Positions 46,183 to 55,471 are shown, counted from the first letter of the stretch. The stretch: DNA of 64,000 nt from Jiella mangrovi (GCF_017815135.1 NZ_JAGJCF010000005.1:186001-250000), one strand, 5' to 3'. Numbers and translations: made by a program. The notes: generated by a model from the letters alone, not told the origin.

Positions 46183-46827
46183 TCAGATCTCGCGGCCGGC
46201 GGCGATCGCGGCGGCGATGCGTCGGCCGAGACGGACGAATTCGCCGAGCGTGTCCGACCGCTCGGCAAGATCGCACCTCGCCAGGAGCCCCAGCACTCCG
46301 GCATTGACCGCTCTCGGCGTGGCGAAGGAAGGGGCAAGAAGCGGGGGAAGGTCGGGCGCCGATATGCTGCCGGAGCTCCAGCCGAGAGCGAGCGCGATCC
46401 ACACCGCCGGGCTGCGCGGGCGGATGGGCTCGGCGATCTCCAGAATCTCGCGGCGCAGGATCTCTCTGCTTCCGTCTTGCCCGCCTTGCGCAACCCAGTC
46501 GCCGATGAGGCTTTCGAGGGTCTGATCGATGGCCGTTTGCCCGCTTGGCCGTGCTTGAAGGCATCGATGCCCCCATGCGACCGACGCGGAGGGCGGCAGG
46601 ACGTAGGCGCAGAACGTGATCGCCTCTTCCGGCGTCGCAGATGACAGCAGGCCTGCCAGGAAATCCGGGCAGCTCTCGGCCGTCGGTCGGGCGCACATGT
46701 CGTCGCCGATTTCCGGGATGGCGGAGAAGACTTCGCGGGCAAGCACGGGCAGCACCATCTTCTCCCGTGCCACCGGCCGATCGATCTCCGCCGGCTGTGA
46801 CGCGATGGGTTCGGCCGGCGCGCTCAT
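46183..46827 (-). CDS. Conserved T6SS-linked protein of unknown function (DUF6931-like)
   Basis: A 214-residue, Ala-rich, mostly helical soluble protein without signal peptide or membrane segment. It contains CPDFLAGLLSSATPEEAITFCAYVLPPSASVAWG and SPAVWIALALGWSSGS, resembling the DUF6931 family as far as I can recall. Its ATG overlaps the vgrG stop (ATGA) and it lies 20 bp before tagH, so it is co-translated with the spike gene. Possible roles are VgrG adaptor, chaperone or regulator; an effector is less likely. Confidence 0.75.
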   Translation of the reverse strand: MSAPAEPIASQPAEIDRPVAREKMVLPVLAREVFSAIPEIGDDMCARPTAESCPDFLAGLLSSATPEEAITFCAYVLPPSASVAWGHRCLQARPSGQTAIDQTLESLIGDWVAQGGQDGSREILRREILEIAEPIRPRSPAVWIALALGWSSGSISAPDLPPLLAPSFATPRAVNAGVLGLLARCDLAERSDTLGEFVRLGRRIAAAIAAGREI

Positions 46828-48626
46828 GTGTTGATCTTCACCAGGTTGCCCCTGATATCCATCACGACGCCGGCCTTGTGTTCGGACGTCATGCCGGCAT
46901 CCGATGAGAAATCCTGCGAAGCCTTGATCGCGACGTTCGGGGACTGGATGGTGATCGACTGGCCGTCGATGACGATCGAACTCGCGCCGACCCTCAGCGT
47001 GATCTGCCGGCCAGCCGTCACGGTCAGATCACGACCGATATCGAGCGTGTCGTCCCGGCCGATGGATGTCTCCCGGTCGTTCAGCACGCGGCGCCGTTCG
47101 TCGTGGAGCACCTTGGCCTCGAGGTCGTACTGGGCGTGCAGCCGAACCAGCTCGTTGCCCTTGGTGTCATCGACGGCGAGTTCGTTGTAGCCACCACCCC
47201 CGAGGGTCGAACTGGATTTCCAACCGGCGATGTTCTTCTGGTCGCCGAGCGGATAGGGCGGCTTGTTCTCGCCATTGTAGACGCAGCCGGTGACCACCGG
47301 GCGATCGGGATCGCCGTCGAGGAAGTCGACGATCACTTCCATGCCGACGCGGGGAATGAAGATGCCGCCAAAGCCCTTGCCGGCCCAGACCTGGGTGACG
47401 CGGCACCGCATCGACTGATCGCGCTTGCGGTCCCAGTGAAAGCGCACGAGGACACGGCCGTGCTCGTCGCAGTCGATCTCGCCCTCGCCGACGACGATCG
47501 CCGTCTGCGGGCCGGGCGCTCGCGGCCTCGGGATCGTCGCTAAGGGCACGAAGGGAATGTTCGAGGGCAGGAGCGTATGGATCCCCTCATAGGAATCCTC
47601 GTCGCCGGACGCCCCGCTGATATAGTCCTCCGCCCGGTAGTGATGGCTTGCCGAAAGCGTCAGATATTCGCGGTTGAGCGAACCCGTCGGATGATTGTCG
47701 AGCTCGACGAGATGGCCCGGCGAGAGGCTCATGCAGTCGCCTTCTGCGGTAAGCTGCCGGTCGAGGCCGCGCGTCGCCTCCATCCGTCTGCGCGAGATCT
47801 CCTCGCCGTCGCCGCGTTCGGTGTAGCGGCCGGGAAAGCGATAGACCTCGAGATCGCCATGAGCGTGGTCGGTGTCGCCGCGCCTTTCCGCCTTGAGGTC
47901 GGCGCTCGGCTTCTTGAAGTCGTAGTCGCCGATGCTCGAGCGGCCGTGGGTGAACCGGCGGCTGGCGACGACGCGCGAGATATGTTCCTCGTCGCGTCGA
48001 TACTGACGGTTAAGCGGATAGTATCGTCTGACTGCGCCCGGCACCGGGTCATAGCCGGAGATGCCGTCTGCCATGACGAGCGTGTGCTCGCCGCGGCCAT
48101 GGCGGAAGTAGTAGGCGATCCCATAGGCCTGCATCAATCTCTGGCAGAAATCGAAGTCGCTCTCTTCGAACTGCACAGTGTATTCGAGCGTCGGATAGGA
48201 ACGGGTGAGACGCTGCTCGAAGCGGGCCAGTCCGCCATGCTCGGAAAACACCTTCGCGACGATCTCGGGGGCGGTCATCTCGTGGAAGATGAGCCGGTTC
48301 ACACGATGCGCGAGGAGTTCGAACCAGGGTCTGAGGGTCAGCTGATAGCGATAGGCGCCTTCCTCGGCGCCCAGCCATTCGGCGGCGGTGAGAAGACCAT
48401 CGAAATAGCGCACCCCGTCGCGGATCGTATTCAGTCTGACGGTGCAATGCTCACCGATTGCCGAGGCGAAATCGAGGTCGGGTTGCTTCGACAGGGCATC
48501 GACGCGCAGTTCGAAATTTTCGCTGATCGCTTCGGTCCCGGTCAGCCGGTGGAGCACCAGGACATCCTCGCCGAACGGTGTCGTCAATTCACCGATGCGC
48601 GTTCGTTGCAGCAGCGATCCGCTCAT
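46824..48626 (-). CDS. vgrG: T6SS spike protein VgrG (TssI)
   Basis: A 600-residue VgrG from the ATG at 48626. The gp27-like part includes LLQRTRIGELTTPFGEDVLVLHRLTGTEAISENFELRV and EESDFDFCQRLMQAYGIAYYFRH. The gp5 OB domain (about 395-480) has GEIDCDEHGRVLVRFHWD and QVWAGKGFGGIFIPRVGMEVIVDFLDGDPDRPVVTG. The C-terminal needle follows, ending at NLVKINT with no effector extension. It heads the minus-strand cluster. No PAAR gene is adjacent. Confidence 0.96.
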   Translation of the reverse strand: MSGSLLQRTRIGELTTPFGEDVLVLHRLTGTEAISENFELRVDALSKQPDLDFASAIGEHCTVRLNTIRDGVRYFDGLLTAAEWLGAEEGAYRYQLTLRPWFELLAHRVNRLIFHEMTAPEIVAKVFSEHGGLARFEQRLTRSYPTLEYTVQFEESDFDFCQRLMQAYGIAYYFRHGRGEHTLVMADGISGYDPVPGAVRRYYPLNRQYRRDEEHISRVVASRRFTHGRSSIGDYDFKKPSADLKAERRGDTDHAHGDLEVYRFPGRYTERGDGEEISRRRMEATRGLDRQLTAEGDCMSLSPGHLVELDNHPTGSLNREYLTLSASHHYRAEDYISGASGDEDSYEGIHTLLPSNIPFVPLATIPRPRAPGPQTAIVVGEGEIDCDEHGRVLVRFHWDRKRDQSMRCRVTQVWAGKGFGGIFIPRVGMEVIVDFLDGDPDRPVVTGCVYNGENKPPYPLGDQKNIAGWKSSSTLGGGGYNELAVDDTKGNELVRLHAQYDLEAKVLHDERRRVLNDRETSIGRDDTLDIGRDLTVTAGRQITLRVGASSIVIDGQSITIQSPNVAIKASQDFSSDAGMTSEHKAGVVMDIRGNLVKINT

Positions 48627-48729
48627 CGACCTGTGCCGTCCCCCGTGCTTTCGAACTGTCGTCCCGATACCGAACGCGGCGACCATGCCGCTCGGTCGAG
48701 CCCGACGGGCCGATATGCTCGACCATCGC

Positions 48730-48756
48730 AGCCTAGCAAAGGAAGCGCGGCGTCAA
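48730..48756 (-). promoter_or_regulatory. Candidate promoter of the T6SS cluster
   Basis: In the 281-bp gap between ptsN and vgrG (48627-48907), the minus strand has TTGACG (48751-48756) and, 15 bp on, TAGGCT (48730-48735). It is preceded by a short AT-rich stretch. Spacing is short and the -10 is weak. No GG-N10-GC sigma-54 element was found at a suitable place. Confidence 0.3.
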
Positions 48757-48907
48757 CAACCTGTATGTGAATTATCGAAGAAAAATCTCGTTATGCGAGT
48801 GTATCACGTCGCGGCAAACGAGCCGCCGAGCCTTCGCGGCGGGTAAGCGTCAAACCGGATTTCGGTGCAAATTGCCGGTGTCTCGGTACGCGGCCGGGGC
48901 TTGCCCG

Positions 48908-49372
48908 TCAGGCCGCGTTCTGCGCCATGGCGTTGGTCATCAGCGCGTAGATGGCGCTCGCGTCTCTCGTGGCGCGGATCTCGTCGACAATGGTGCGGTT
49001 GCGCAGAAGCCGCGCAACCTTGGAGAGCGCCTTCAGATGATCGGCGCCCGAGCCCTGAGGGGCAAGCAGCAGGAAAACGATGTCGACGGGCTGGTCGTCG
49101 AGAGCATCGAAGTCGACCGGACGGCTCAGGCGGGCGAACAGCCCGACGATCCGGTCGAGATCGGCAAGCTTGCCATGGGGAATGGCAATGCCGTTGCCGA
49201 CCCCCGTCGAGCCGAGTTTCTCGCGGCCGAGGATCGTCTCGAAAATCTCGCGTTCCGAAATGCCGGTGAGCTCGGCTGCCTTGCCGGCCAGCTCCTGCAA
49301 CACCTGCTTTTTCGAATTCGCCCTGAGGTCGGGCAGGATCGCACCGGGTTCAACCAGGGTATCGACATCCAT
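48908..49372 (-). CDS. ptsN: PTS IIA-like nitrogen-regulatory protein
   Basis: A 154-residue EIIA-Ntr protein, phosphorylated on His66 in GNGIAIPHGK by the nitrogen PTS (PtsP, NPr). It typically adjusts potassium transport, carbon/nitrogen balance and stress responses. The pattern LGREKLGSTGVGNGIAIPHGKL and DIVFLLLAPQGSGADHLKALSKVARLLRN is characteristic. It follows hpf by 59 bp in the conserved rpoN-hpf-ptsN order. A weak CTCG/CGAG hairpin with a T-run (minus strand, about 48774-48795) lies downstream. Confidence 0.96.
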   Translation of the reverse strand: MDVDTLVEPGAILPDLRANSKKQVLQELAGKAAELTGISEREIFETILGREKLGSTGVGNGIAIPHGKLADLDRIVGLFARLSRPVDFDALDDQPVDIVFLLLAPQGSGADHLKALSKVARLLRNRTIVDEIRATRDASAIYALMTNAMAQNAA

Positions 49373-49431
49373 AGAAGGCCTGCCTTCTCATTGCGGGCAC
49401 GTCATCCTACTCGGCGCAGCTTATCGCGTCG

Positions 49432-50001
49432 TTACGATTCTCGCGAATAATTCGAGGGATCGACCCAGCCGTAATTGCCGTCGGGGCGGCGAAAGACGAT
49501 GTTGAGGTCGCCCGAATGGGCATTTCTGAACAGGACGAAGGGGCTGTCCTGCCGGTCGAGCTCCATCACCGCGCCGGCGACCGAGTGGGTGCCGACCTTG
49601 AGCGTCGTCTCGGCGATGATCGCGGGAGCGTAGTCGGCGGGGATTTCCTCGGCCTCTTCCGGGATCGCGGCCATCACCTGATAGGCCATTTCCCGATGGC
49701 TGTTGTTCTGGTGGTCCTTCAGCCGACGCTTGTAACGGCGAAGACGCTTTTCGATGCGCTCCGCCGCTTCGTTGAAGCTGACGTCCGGATCATGGGCTTC
49801 GCCGGCGGCCTGAAACACCACGCCCGTATCAAGATGGACCACGCAGTCGGTCGCGAATCGGCTGGCTTCCTTCGACACGACGACGGTACCGGAGAAATTA
49901 CCGTCGAAATATTTGTCGACCGCCTCGCCGAGTCGCTCCTCGATCCGCACGCGGAAGGCTTCGCCCATGTCCATGTGCTTTCCCGATACGCGCAAGGCCA
50001 T
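49432..50001 (-). CDS. hpf: Ribosome hibernation-promoting factor, long form
   Basis: A 189-residue long HPF. The N-terminal ribosome-binding domain (1-105: MALRVSGKHMDMGEAFRVRIEERLGEAVDKYF...VHLDTGVVFQAAGEAHDPDVSFNEAAERIEKRLRRYKRRLKDH) is followed by a linker and the C-terminal dimerisation domain (about 130-189: MELDRQDSPFVLFRNAHSGDLNIVFRRPDGNYGWVDP). It dimerises 70S ribosomes into 100S in stationary phase. It is 277 bp downstream of rpoN, so it may have its own promoter. Confidence 0.96.
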   Translation of the reverse strand: MALRVSGKHMDMGEAFRVRIEERLGEAVDKYFDGNFSGTVVVSKEASRFATDCVVHLDTGVVFQAAGEAHDPDVSFNEAAERIEKRLRRYKRRLKDHQNNSHREMAYQVMAAIPEEAEEIPADYAPAIIAETTLKVGTHSVAGAVMELDRQDSPFVLFRNAHSGDLNIVFRRPDGNYGWVDPSNYSRES

Positions 50002-50278
50002 TTGTATTCTCCTGTTCCTCGCCGTCGACGGACCGACCGCCCTGCAGCCGACCGCGGGTCGCGGCGTATTCCCATCTCACGTCCTTCCCCGCAGCCGCTC
50101 TTGCTTCGGCCCGCTGGAAGACGCATTCGGGAGTGGCGCCTTCTAGGAACGTCATACGAACCTGTCAACGCGCGCACCCAACAGGAAATTAGATATGGGA
50201 CCCGGCCCGCAAGGAAAGCGGATGCCAAGTTCGTCATAGAAAGATGAACGGGCTGGCCGCCGCCAAAGACCCAGGCCG

Positions 50279-51727
50279 TCAGGACGCGAGCTGGCGTGCG
50301 TTCATTTCCCGCCGACGCTGGATCGACGAGGCGATCCCGAGGGCTTCGCGGTATTTCGCGACGGTTCGCCGGGCGAGATCGATGCCTTCCTTCTTGAGAA
50401 CGCCGGCGATGTCGTCGTCGGACATGACGCTGCCGGCGCTCTCGGCGTCGATCAGGATCTTGATCCGATGCTTGACGCTCTCGGCCGAATGCGCGTCGCC
50501 GCCATTGGCCGAGGCGATCGCAACGGTGAAGAAGAAGCGCATCTCGAACGTTCCGCGCGGGGTGGCGATGTATTTCGTCGAGGTGACGCGGCTGACCGTC
50601 GATTCGTGCATGCCGATCGCTTCGGCGACCGACATCAGCGTCATCGGCCGCAATCCGCCGACCCCGTGGCTGAGGAAACCATCTTGGCGCCGGACGATCT
50701 CCGTCGCGACCTTGAGGATGGTCTTGGCGCGCTGATCGAGTGAGCGCACCAGCCAGTTCGCCGATTGCTGACATTCGCCGAGAAAGGCGAGGTCGCCATC
50801 GCTGAGCGCGCCGTCGCGGACGGCGGCGAGATAGGTATTGTCGACGATGACACGGGGCAGGGCGTCTGGATTGAGCTCCAACTGCCAGCCGCCGTCGGGC
50901 GCCTCCACGACGAAGACGTCCGGCACGATAGCCTCAGAGCCATCGTGATCGAAGGCATGGCCAGGCTTGGGATCAAGTCCCCGGATTTCCGCGAGGATAT
51001 CCATGAGCCCTGGCTCGTCCTCGCCGGTGATGCGGCGAAGGGCCGGAAAATCGCGCCGCGCAAGAAGGTCGAGATTTTCCAGGACGGCGGCGATGACGGG
51101 GTCGTAGCGATCGCGGCGCTTGAGCTGAATGGCGAGGCATTCGGACAGGTCGCGGGCAAAGAGACCGGCTGGTGCCGCATCGTTCTGCAATCTGCGGATC
51201 ACGGCGTCGACGATCTCAGGGCATTCGGTCAGGCTGGCGGCGGCCTCGTCTGCCGAAACCCGCAGATAGCCGCTCTCGTCCATGTGCTCGACCAGGAATG
51301 CGCCGATCCTGCGGGAGGGCTCGTCACCGAGGATGTCCGAGACTTCCTTCATCGCGTGGCCAAGCAGCGAGACGCGGCGATCGGCGAGATCCTCGATGCG
51401 AAAGTCGCCGTCCCCCGGGGAGGCTCGCTCCGACCCTCTGCGCGGGGACGATGTCGCGGGACGGCGCGGGGCCTGGCTTTGCGCCGCGGCTGGCGGATTG
51501 CGGTTCTCGCCGCCCACAGGCGCGCCGTTCAGGACCGGCGTTTGCGATGGTGTCTCCGCCGAAGCGCTGGCGCTCGGGGACAGCAGCGGATTGCGCTCCA
51601 TCTGCATGTCCACGAAAGCCTGCAATTCCGTGTTGCTGTACTGCAGAAGACGGATCGACTGAAGAAGCTGGGGTGTCATCACCAGCGACTGTGATTGTCG
51701 GACCTGCAGCTTTGCGGAAAGTGCCAT
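50279..51727 (-). CDS. rpoN: RNA polymerase sigma-54 factor
   Basis: A 482-residue sigma-54. Region I (1-50) has QSLVMTPQLLQSIRLLQYSNTELQAFVDMQMERNPLL for activator contact. The core-binding domain (about 120-310) follows, then the -12-binding helix-turn-helix (TLMSVAEAIGMHESTVSRVTSTKYIATPRG) and the RpoN box ARRTVAKYRE (452-461). It directs nitrogen and other alternative metabolism with enhancer-binding activators. It lies between lptB and hpf in the usual order. Confidence 0.97.
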   Translation of the reverse strand: MALSAKLQVRQSQSLVMTPQLLQSIRLLQYSNTELQAFVDMQMERNPLLSPSASASAETPSQTPVLNGAPVGGENRNPPAAAQSQAPRRPATSSPRRGSERASPGDGDFRIEDLADRRVSLLGHAMKEVSDILGDEPSRRIGAFLVEHMDESGYLRVSADEAAASLTECPEIVDAVIRRLQNDAAPAGLFARDLSECLAIQLKRRDRYDPVIAAVLENLDLLARRDFPALRRITGEDEPGLMDILAEIRGLDPKPGHAFDHDGSEAIVPDVFVVEAPDGGWQLELNPDALPRVIVDNTYLAAVRDGALSDGDLAFLGECQQSANWLVRSLDQRAKTILKVATEIVRRQDGFLSHGVGGLRPMTLMSVAEAIGMHESTVSRVTSTKYIATPRGTFEMRFFFTVAIASANGGDAHSAESVKHRIKILIDAESAGSVMSDDDIAGVLKKEGIDLARRTVAKYREALGIASSIQRRREMNARQLAS

Positions 51728-51924
51728 CTAAGTCGATCGAACTCGCTCTGGACTTGTATCTCGTGGACGTCATACCCGCGTCACCTGACACAGATGAGCC
51801 GGGCTTCGGAGAGCAAGCCGCGTGGCTCCCTCCCGGCCCGCATGGCGTCATCAAAGCGAGTCAGACGATATGTTGTCAATCGCAGATGTCACGGCAGGCT
51901 GACGCGGCGGTATCAGGCTTTGGT

Positions 51925-52767
51925 TCAGAAGCTGAACTGGTCGCCCAGATACAGGCGGCGGACGTCGCGGTTTTCGACGATCGCCTGCGGGCTCCCCTGG
52001 GTCAGAACCCGTCCCGCGTGCATGATGTAGGCGCGGTCGATCAGGCCGAGCGTTTCGCGCACGTTGTGATCGGTAATGAGGACGCCGATGCCGCGGGCGG
52101 TAAGATGGCGAACGAGACCCTGAATGTCGGCGACCGCGATCGGATCGACGCCGGCGAAGGGCTCGTCGAGCAGCATGAAAGTCGGTTTGGAGGCCAGTGC
52201 CCTGGCGATTTCGCAGCGCCGCCGCTCGCCGCCCGACAGCGAGGTCGAGGCCTGTTTGCGAAGATGCGAGATGTGAAACTCCTCGAGGAGTTCGTCGAGC
52301 TCGGCCTCTCGGGCTTTCCTGTCGGGCTGGGCGACCTCGAGAACCGCGCGGATATTGTCTTCGACCGACAGGCCGCGAAAGATCGAGGCCTCCTGGGGGA
52401 GATAGCCGATGCCGAGGCGCGCGCGCCGGTACATCGGCACCTTGGTGATGTCGTGACCGTCGAGGGAGATGCGCCCGGAATCGACCGGGACAAGGCCCGT
52501 GATCATGTAGAAGCAGGTGGTCTTGCCGGCGCCGTTCGGTCCGAGCAGGCCGACGGCCTCGCCACGGTTCACCTCCATTCCGACGTCATCGACGACGCGC
52601 CGGCCACGATAGGTCTTGGTCAGCCCCTCGGCAACGAGGGTTCCGTCGACCCGCGCGGATCGTGTCGCAACCTCGTCGGGCTTCGAGATAACATTCACGC
52701 CTCGAACCTCATTTTCGCATGGTCCCGAACGGCCGGCGGCCTCTTGGATGAGCGTCGTATCGCACAT
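51925..52767 (-). CDS. lptB: LPS export ABC transporter ATPase LptB
   Basis: A 280-residue ATPase that powers LPS extraction with LptFG (not in the window). Walker A GPNGAGKTT is at 76-84, YLPQEASIFRGLSVEDNI carries the Q-loop (122-139), signature LSGGERRR at 177-184 and Walker B LLDEPFAGVDP from 199. The ABC domain starts only near 44, so the first 40 residues are an extension or the start is further downstream. It lies between lptA and rpoN as in related genomes. Confidence 0.96.
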   Translation of the reverse strand: MCDTTLIQEAAGRSGPCENEVRGVNVISKPDEVATRSARVDGTLVAEGLTKTYRGRRVVDDVGMEVNRGEAVGLLGPNGAGKTTCFYMITGLVPVDSGRISLDGHDITKVPMYRRARLGIGYLPQEASIFRGLSVEDNIRAVLEVAQPDRKAREAELDELLEEFHISHLRKQASTSLSGGERRRCEIARALASKPTFMLLDEPFAGVDPIAVADIQGLVRHLTARGIGVLITDHNVRETLGLIDRAYIMHAGRVLTQGSPQAIVENRDVRRLYLGDQFSF

Positions 52768-52904
52768 CTAACGGCGCGAGTGCCGTGATCCAAGCGCGCA
52801 TTGCGCGATCGGTTCGGGTTTTGCACGTATCGCGCCGCCACGATGGAAGGCTCGGCACGAGATCCGCTCGAGGTCGTGCCGGACATGGGCCGGGAAGATC
52901 GCAA

Positions 52905-53534
52905 CTACTGCGATTGGCCGCCGCCGCTTTGTCCGGGCGTCAGCATCAGTTTGACTCGGCCCGAGCCGGCGCCCTTGCCGCAAGACGAGCTGTCGAGCTT
53001 GGCAACGCCGGTATCCATCGAGATGGTCAGCCGGCACCCTTCGGCGACGTTGTCACCCTGGGTGAGAACGACGTTGCCGGTCATGGTGACGAGCTTTCTC
53101 GCCATCTCGAAATTCGCCGCATTGGCGGTCGCGACCTGATCGGCCGACTTCACATAGACGTTGTTGGTCGCTTCCAGCCGCTCGATCTGGCTGGAGCCGC
53201 CCGGCAGCGATCCGGGAGCCGACTGGGCGGATGACGCGTTGCCGGACTGGCCGCCGGAGCCTTTGCCATTGCGCTTGTAGTAGACGATCAGCTTGCCGGA
53301 ATTCAGCTGGACGTTGCCCTGCTTGACCGAGACGTTGCCGGTGAAGGTTGCGACCGAGTTGCGATCGTCGACATCGAGCTGGTTGGCTTCGATGGCGATC
53401 GGCTTGTCGGCACGAAGCTGGAGCCCGGTGAAGGTCTGGGTGGCTCCGCCGCCTGTCTGGGCGAGAGCCGCAGAACTGGTGACGGTCAGCATGCCGAGGC
53501 AAAAGGCGGCATTACGAAAAATCTGAGAAGTCAT
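52905..53534 (-). CDS. lptA: LPS transport periplasmic protein LptA
   Basis: A 209-residue periplasmic bridge protein. The signal peptide (1-25, ending ALA) is followed by the OstA/LptA beta-jellyroll: PIAIEANQLDVDDRNSVATFTGNVSVKQGNVQLNSGKLIVYY, an unusual Gly/Ser-rich insert (about 88-112: GKGSGGQSGNASSAQ), then IERLEATNNVYVKSADQVATANAANFEMARKLVTMTGNVVLTQGDNVAEG. It starts 6 bp after lptC and is co-transcribed with it and lptB. Confidence 0.95.
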   Translation of the reverse strand: MTSQIFRNAAFCLGMLTVTSSAALAQTGGGATQTFTGLQLRADKPIAIEANQLDVDDRNSVATFTGNVSVKQGNVQLNSGKLIVYYKRNGKGSGGQSGNASSAQSAPGSLPGGSSQIERLEATNNVYVKSADQVATANAANFEMARKLVTMTGNVVLTQGDNVAEGCRLTISMDTGVAKLDSSSCGKGAGSGRVKLMLTPGQSGGGQSQ

Positions 53535-53540
53535 GCTCCG

Positions 53541-54245
53541 TCACTCTTTCGACTGGAAGGCGGAAGTCTCGCTCTTCAGCGAGGCGGGATTGATCAGCAT
53601 TTTCACGCGGCCGCCGAAGGACAGAAGCTTGCCGCTGTCAGAGACCTTCAAACTCTGGGACTCGATGGTCTGGGTGCCGGATTTGATCACAACCGGCCCC
53701 TGGCCGTTCATCGTCCCGGAGGTCAGATCGATGTCTGCTCCGGCAAGCTGGACCGAAACGCCGTTGGTCGTCTTGACGGAAATGCCCTTCGTGAGTTGCA
53801 GCATGCCCGACGTCGCGTCGTAATAGCCGGCATCGGCGCGGATATCGGCTGTCGCGTCGTCGCTGATCGCGACTTTCGCCTGGATGGCATCGAGCGAGAT
53901 GCCGCCACCGTCGAGAGACTGCACCGCGCGCGTTGCGATCAGCTGATAGGGCCGGTTCTTGCTGTCGACGCCGGACATCCGCGGATCCTGCATGACGACG
54001 CTTCCGTCATCGATCGACGCGCTGGTCACGGAAACGTTGTCGGTTACGCTGCGCGCCAGCCAGATGAGCGCGAAACCGCCGATCATGATGATCGCAGCCA
54101 GAGCCGGCAGGGCGATCTTGAGGACCCGGACGATTTTCGTGTGACGGTCGGCGCGCGCGAACTCGGCGCGACGATCGGCCGAATTGACCGACGTGCCGCT
54201 GTCGCCTAGCCGTCGCAGGTCGAGATCAACCGTCTGTAATGTCAA
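53541..54245 (-). CDS. lptC: LPS export system protein LptC
   Basis: A 234-residue bitopic inner-membrane protein. One membrane helix lies at about 42-66 (VLKIALPALAAIIMIGGFALIWL), after a cytoplasmic N-terminus of about 40 residues. The periplasmic LptC domain follows, with VVMQDPRMSGVDSKNRPYQLIATRAVQS, GYYDATSGMLQLTKGISVKT and DLTSGTMNGQGPVVIKSGTQTIESQSLKV. It passes LPS from LptB2FG to LptA. First gene of the minus-strand lpt block, divergent from sppA over 242 bp. Confidence 0.93.
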   Translation of the reverse strand: MTLQTVDLDLRRLGDSGTSVNSADRRAEFARADRHTKIVRVLKIALPALAAIIMIGGFALIWLARSVTDNVSVTSASIDDGSVVMQDPRMSGVDSKNRPYQLIATRAVQSLDGGGISLDAIQAKVAISDDATADIRADAGYYDATSGMLQLTKGISVKTTNGVSVQLAGADIDLTSGTMNGQGPVVIKSGTQTIESQSLKVSDSGKLLSFGGRVKMLINPASLKSETSAFQSKE

Positions 54246-54487
54246 GAAAACCTCTCATCGCACAGGCCCGAGCGAAGATCCGAACCGCTCGCTGAGCCGG
54301 TCGCGAAACTCGGAAGGGTTGCGTCTCATAGCATCGACGACCGTCATTGACGACAGTCTATAGCCCGAGCAGGGCAGATCGTCGCACCATGATCGTCGTT
54401 GTGCTTTACGTTCGATTGCGGTTTCGGCTTCACAGCCGCTGCCGATTTCGTTAGGCGACAATCCGAGGTCTTAGCACGGAGCGCGCA

Positions 54488-55471
54488 ATGGTCAATGTGG
54501 CCGCAGATCTGATCGACCGTCGGCGGCTGAGGCGCAGGCTGAGCTTTTGGCGGATCGTCGCGGTCACGATCGCGGTTGTTGCGCTCATCGCAGCACCGTT
54601 CCTGCTCGGCTATCCGCAAGCGCTAAGCACCCAGCATTCGGACCAGATTGCCCGCGTGTCGATCGAGGGCATGATCCTGGAGGACCAGAAGCTTCTCGAC
54701 ATGCTCGGCGCGCTCAGGAACGAGGCCAACGTCAAGGCCGTCGTCCTGCGGATCGATTCGCCGGGGGGCACCACAGCCGGCGGTGAATCGATCTACGAGG
54801 CCGTCCGTGCGATCGCCGAGAAAAAGCCGGTCGTCGCCGAAGTCGGCACGCTCGCCGCATCCGCCGGATACATGATCGCCGCAGGTTCCGATCACATCGT
54901 CGCCCGGCGAACGTCGATCGTCGGGTCGATCGGTGTGCTGTTCCAGTACGTCAACGCCGAAAAGCTGCTCGATACGGTCGGCGTCGAGGTGAACGCGATC
55001 AAGTCGTCGCCGCTGAAAGCCGAGCCTTCGCCGTTCGGCCCGCCGCCGCCGGGTGCCGAGGACATGATCCGGCGGCTGGTGATGGACACCTATGACTGGT
55101 TCGTCGGTCTCGTCGCCGAGCGCCGCAAGATCCCGCTCGCCGAGGCAAGGCGGCTTGCGGACGGATCGATCTATACCGGTCACCAGGGCATCGATCTCAA
55201 GCTCGTCGACGAGATCGGCGGCGAGAAGGCCGTTCGGCGCTGGCTCGAACAGGACCGGAAGATTCCGGCCGGGCTGAAATTCGTCGATCGCAAGCCGGAG
55301 GAGAGCTCGTCCTTTTCGCTGCTCGCATCGGCCCGTTCGCTCGCCTACTCGGTGGTTGGTCTCGATCCGAGGGCCGAATCCCTTGAATCGGCGCTCCTGA
55401 TGAAGACGGGCCGTCTTGACGGGCTCGTGTCGCTCTGGCAGCCTTTCAGTAGCCGTGCAAATGTTCAGTGA
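54488..55471 (+). CDS. sppA: Signal peptide peptidase SppA
   Basis: A 327-residue membrane-bound serine protease of the S49 family that degrades cleaved signal peptides. An N-terminal membrane helix (about 21-42) precedes the catalytic part with VLRIDSPGGTTAGGES (86-101), nucleophile Ser125 in TLAASAGYMIA and the probable general base Lys177 in IKSSPLKAEPSPFG. The size matches the short, single-domain SppA form. GGAG lies 8 bp before the ATG. ihfB follows by about 100 bp, as in many Rhizobiales. Confidence 0.95.
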   Translation: MVNVAADLIDRRRLRRRLSFWRIVAVTIAVVALIAAPFLLGYPQALSTQHSDQIARVSIEGMILEDQKLLDMLGALRNEANVKAVVLRIDSPGGTTAGGESIYEAVRAIAEKKPVVAEVGTLAASAGYMIAAGSDHIVARRTSIVGSIGVLFQYVNAEKLLDTVGVEVNAIKSSPLKAEPSPFGPPPPGAEDMIRRLVMDTYDWFVGLVAERRKIPLAEARRLADGSIYTGHQGIDLKLVDEIGGEKAVRRWLEQDRKIPAGLKFVDRKPEESSSFSLLASARSLAYSVVGLDPRAESLESALLMKTGRLDGLVSLWQPFSSRANVQ

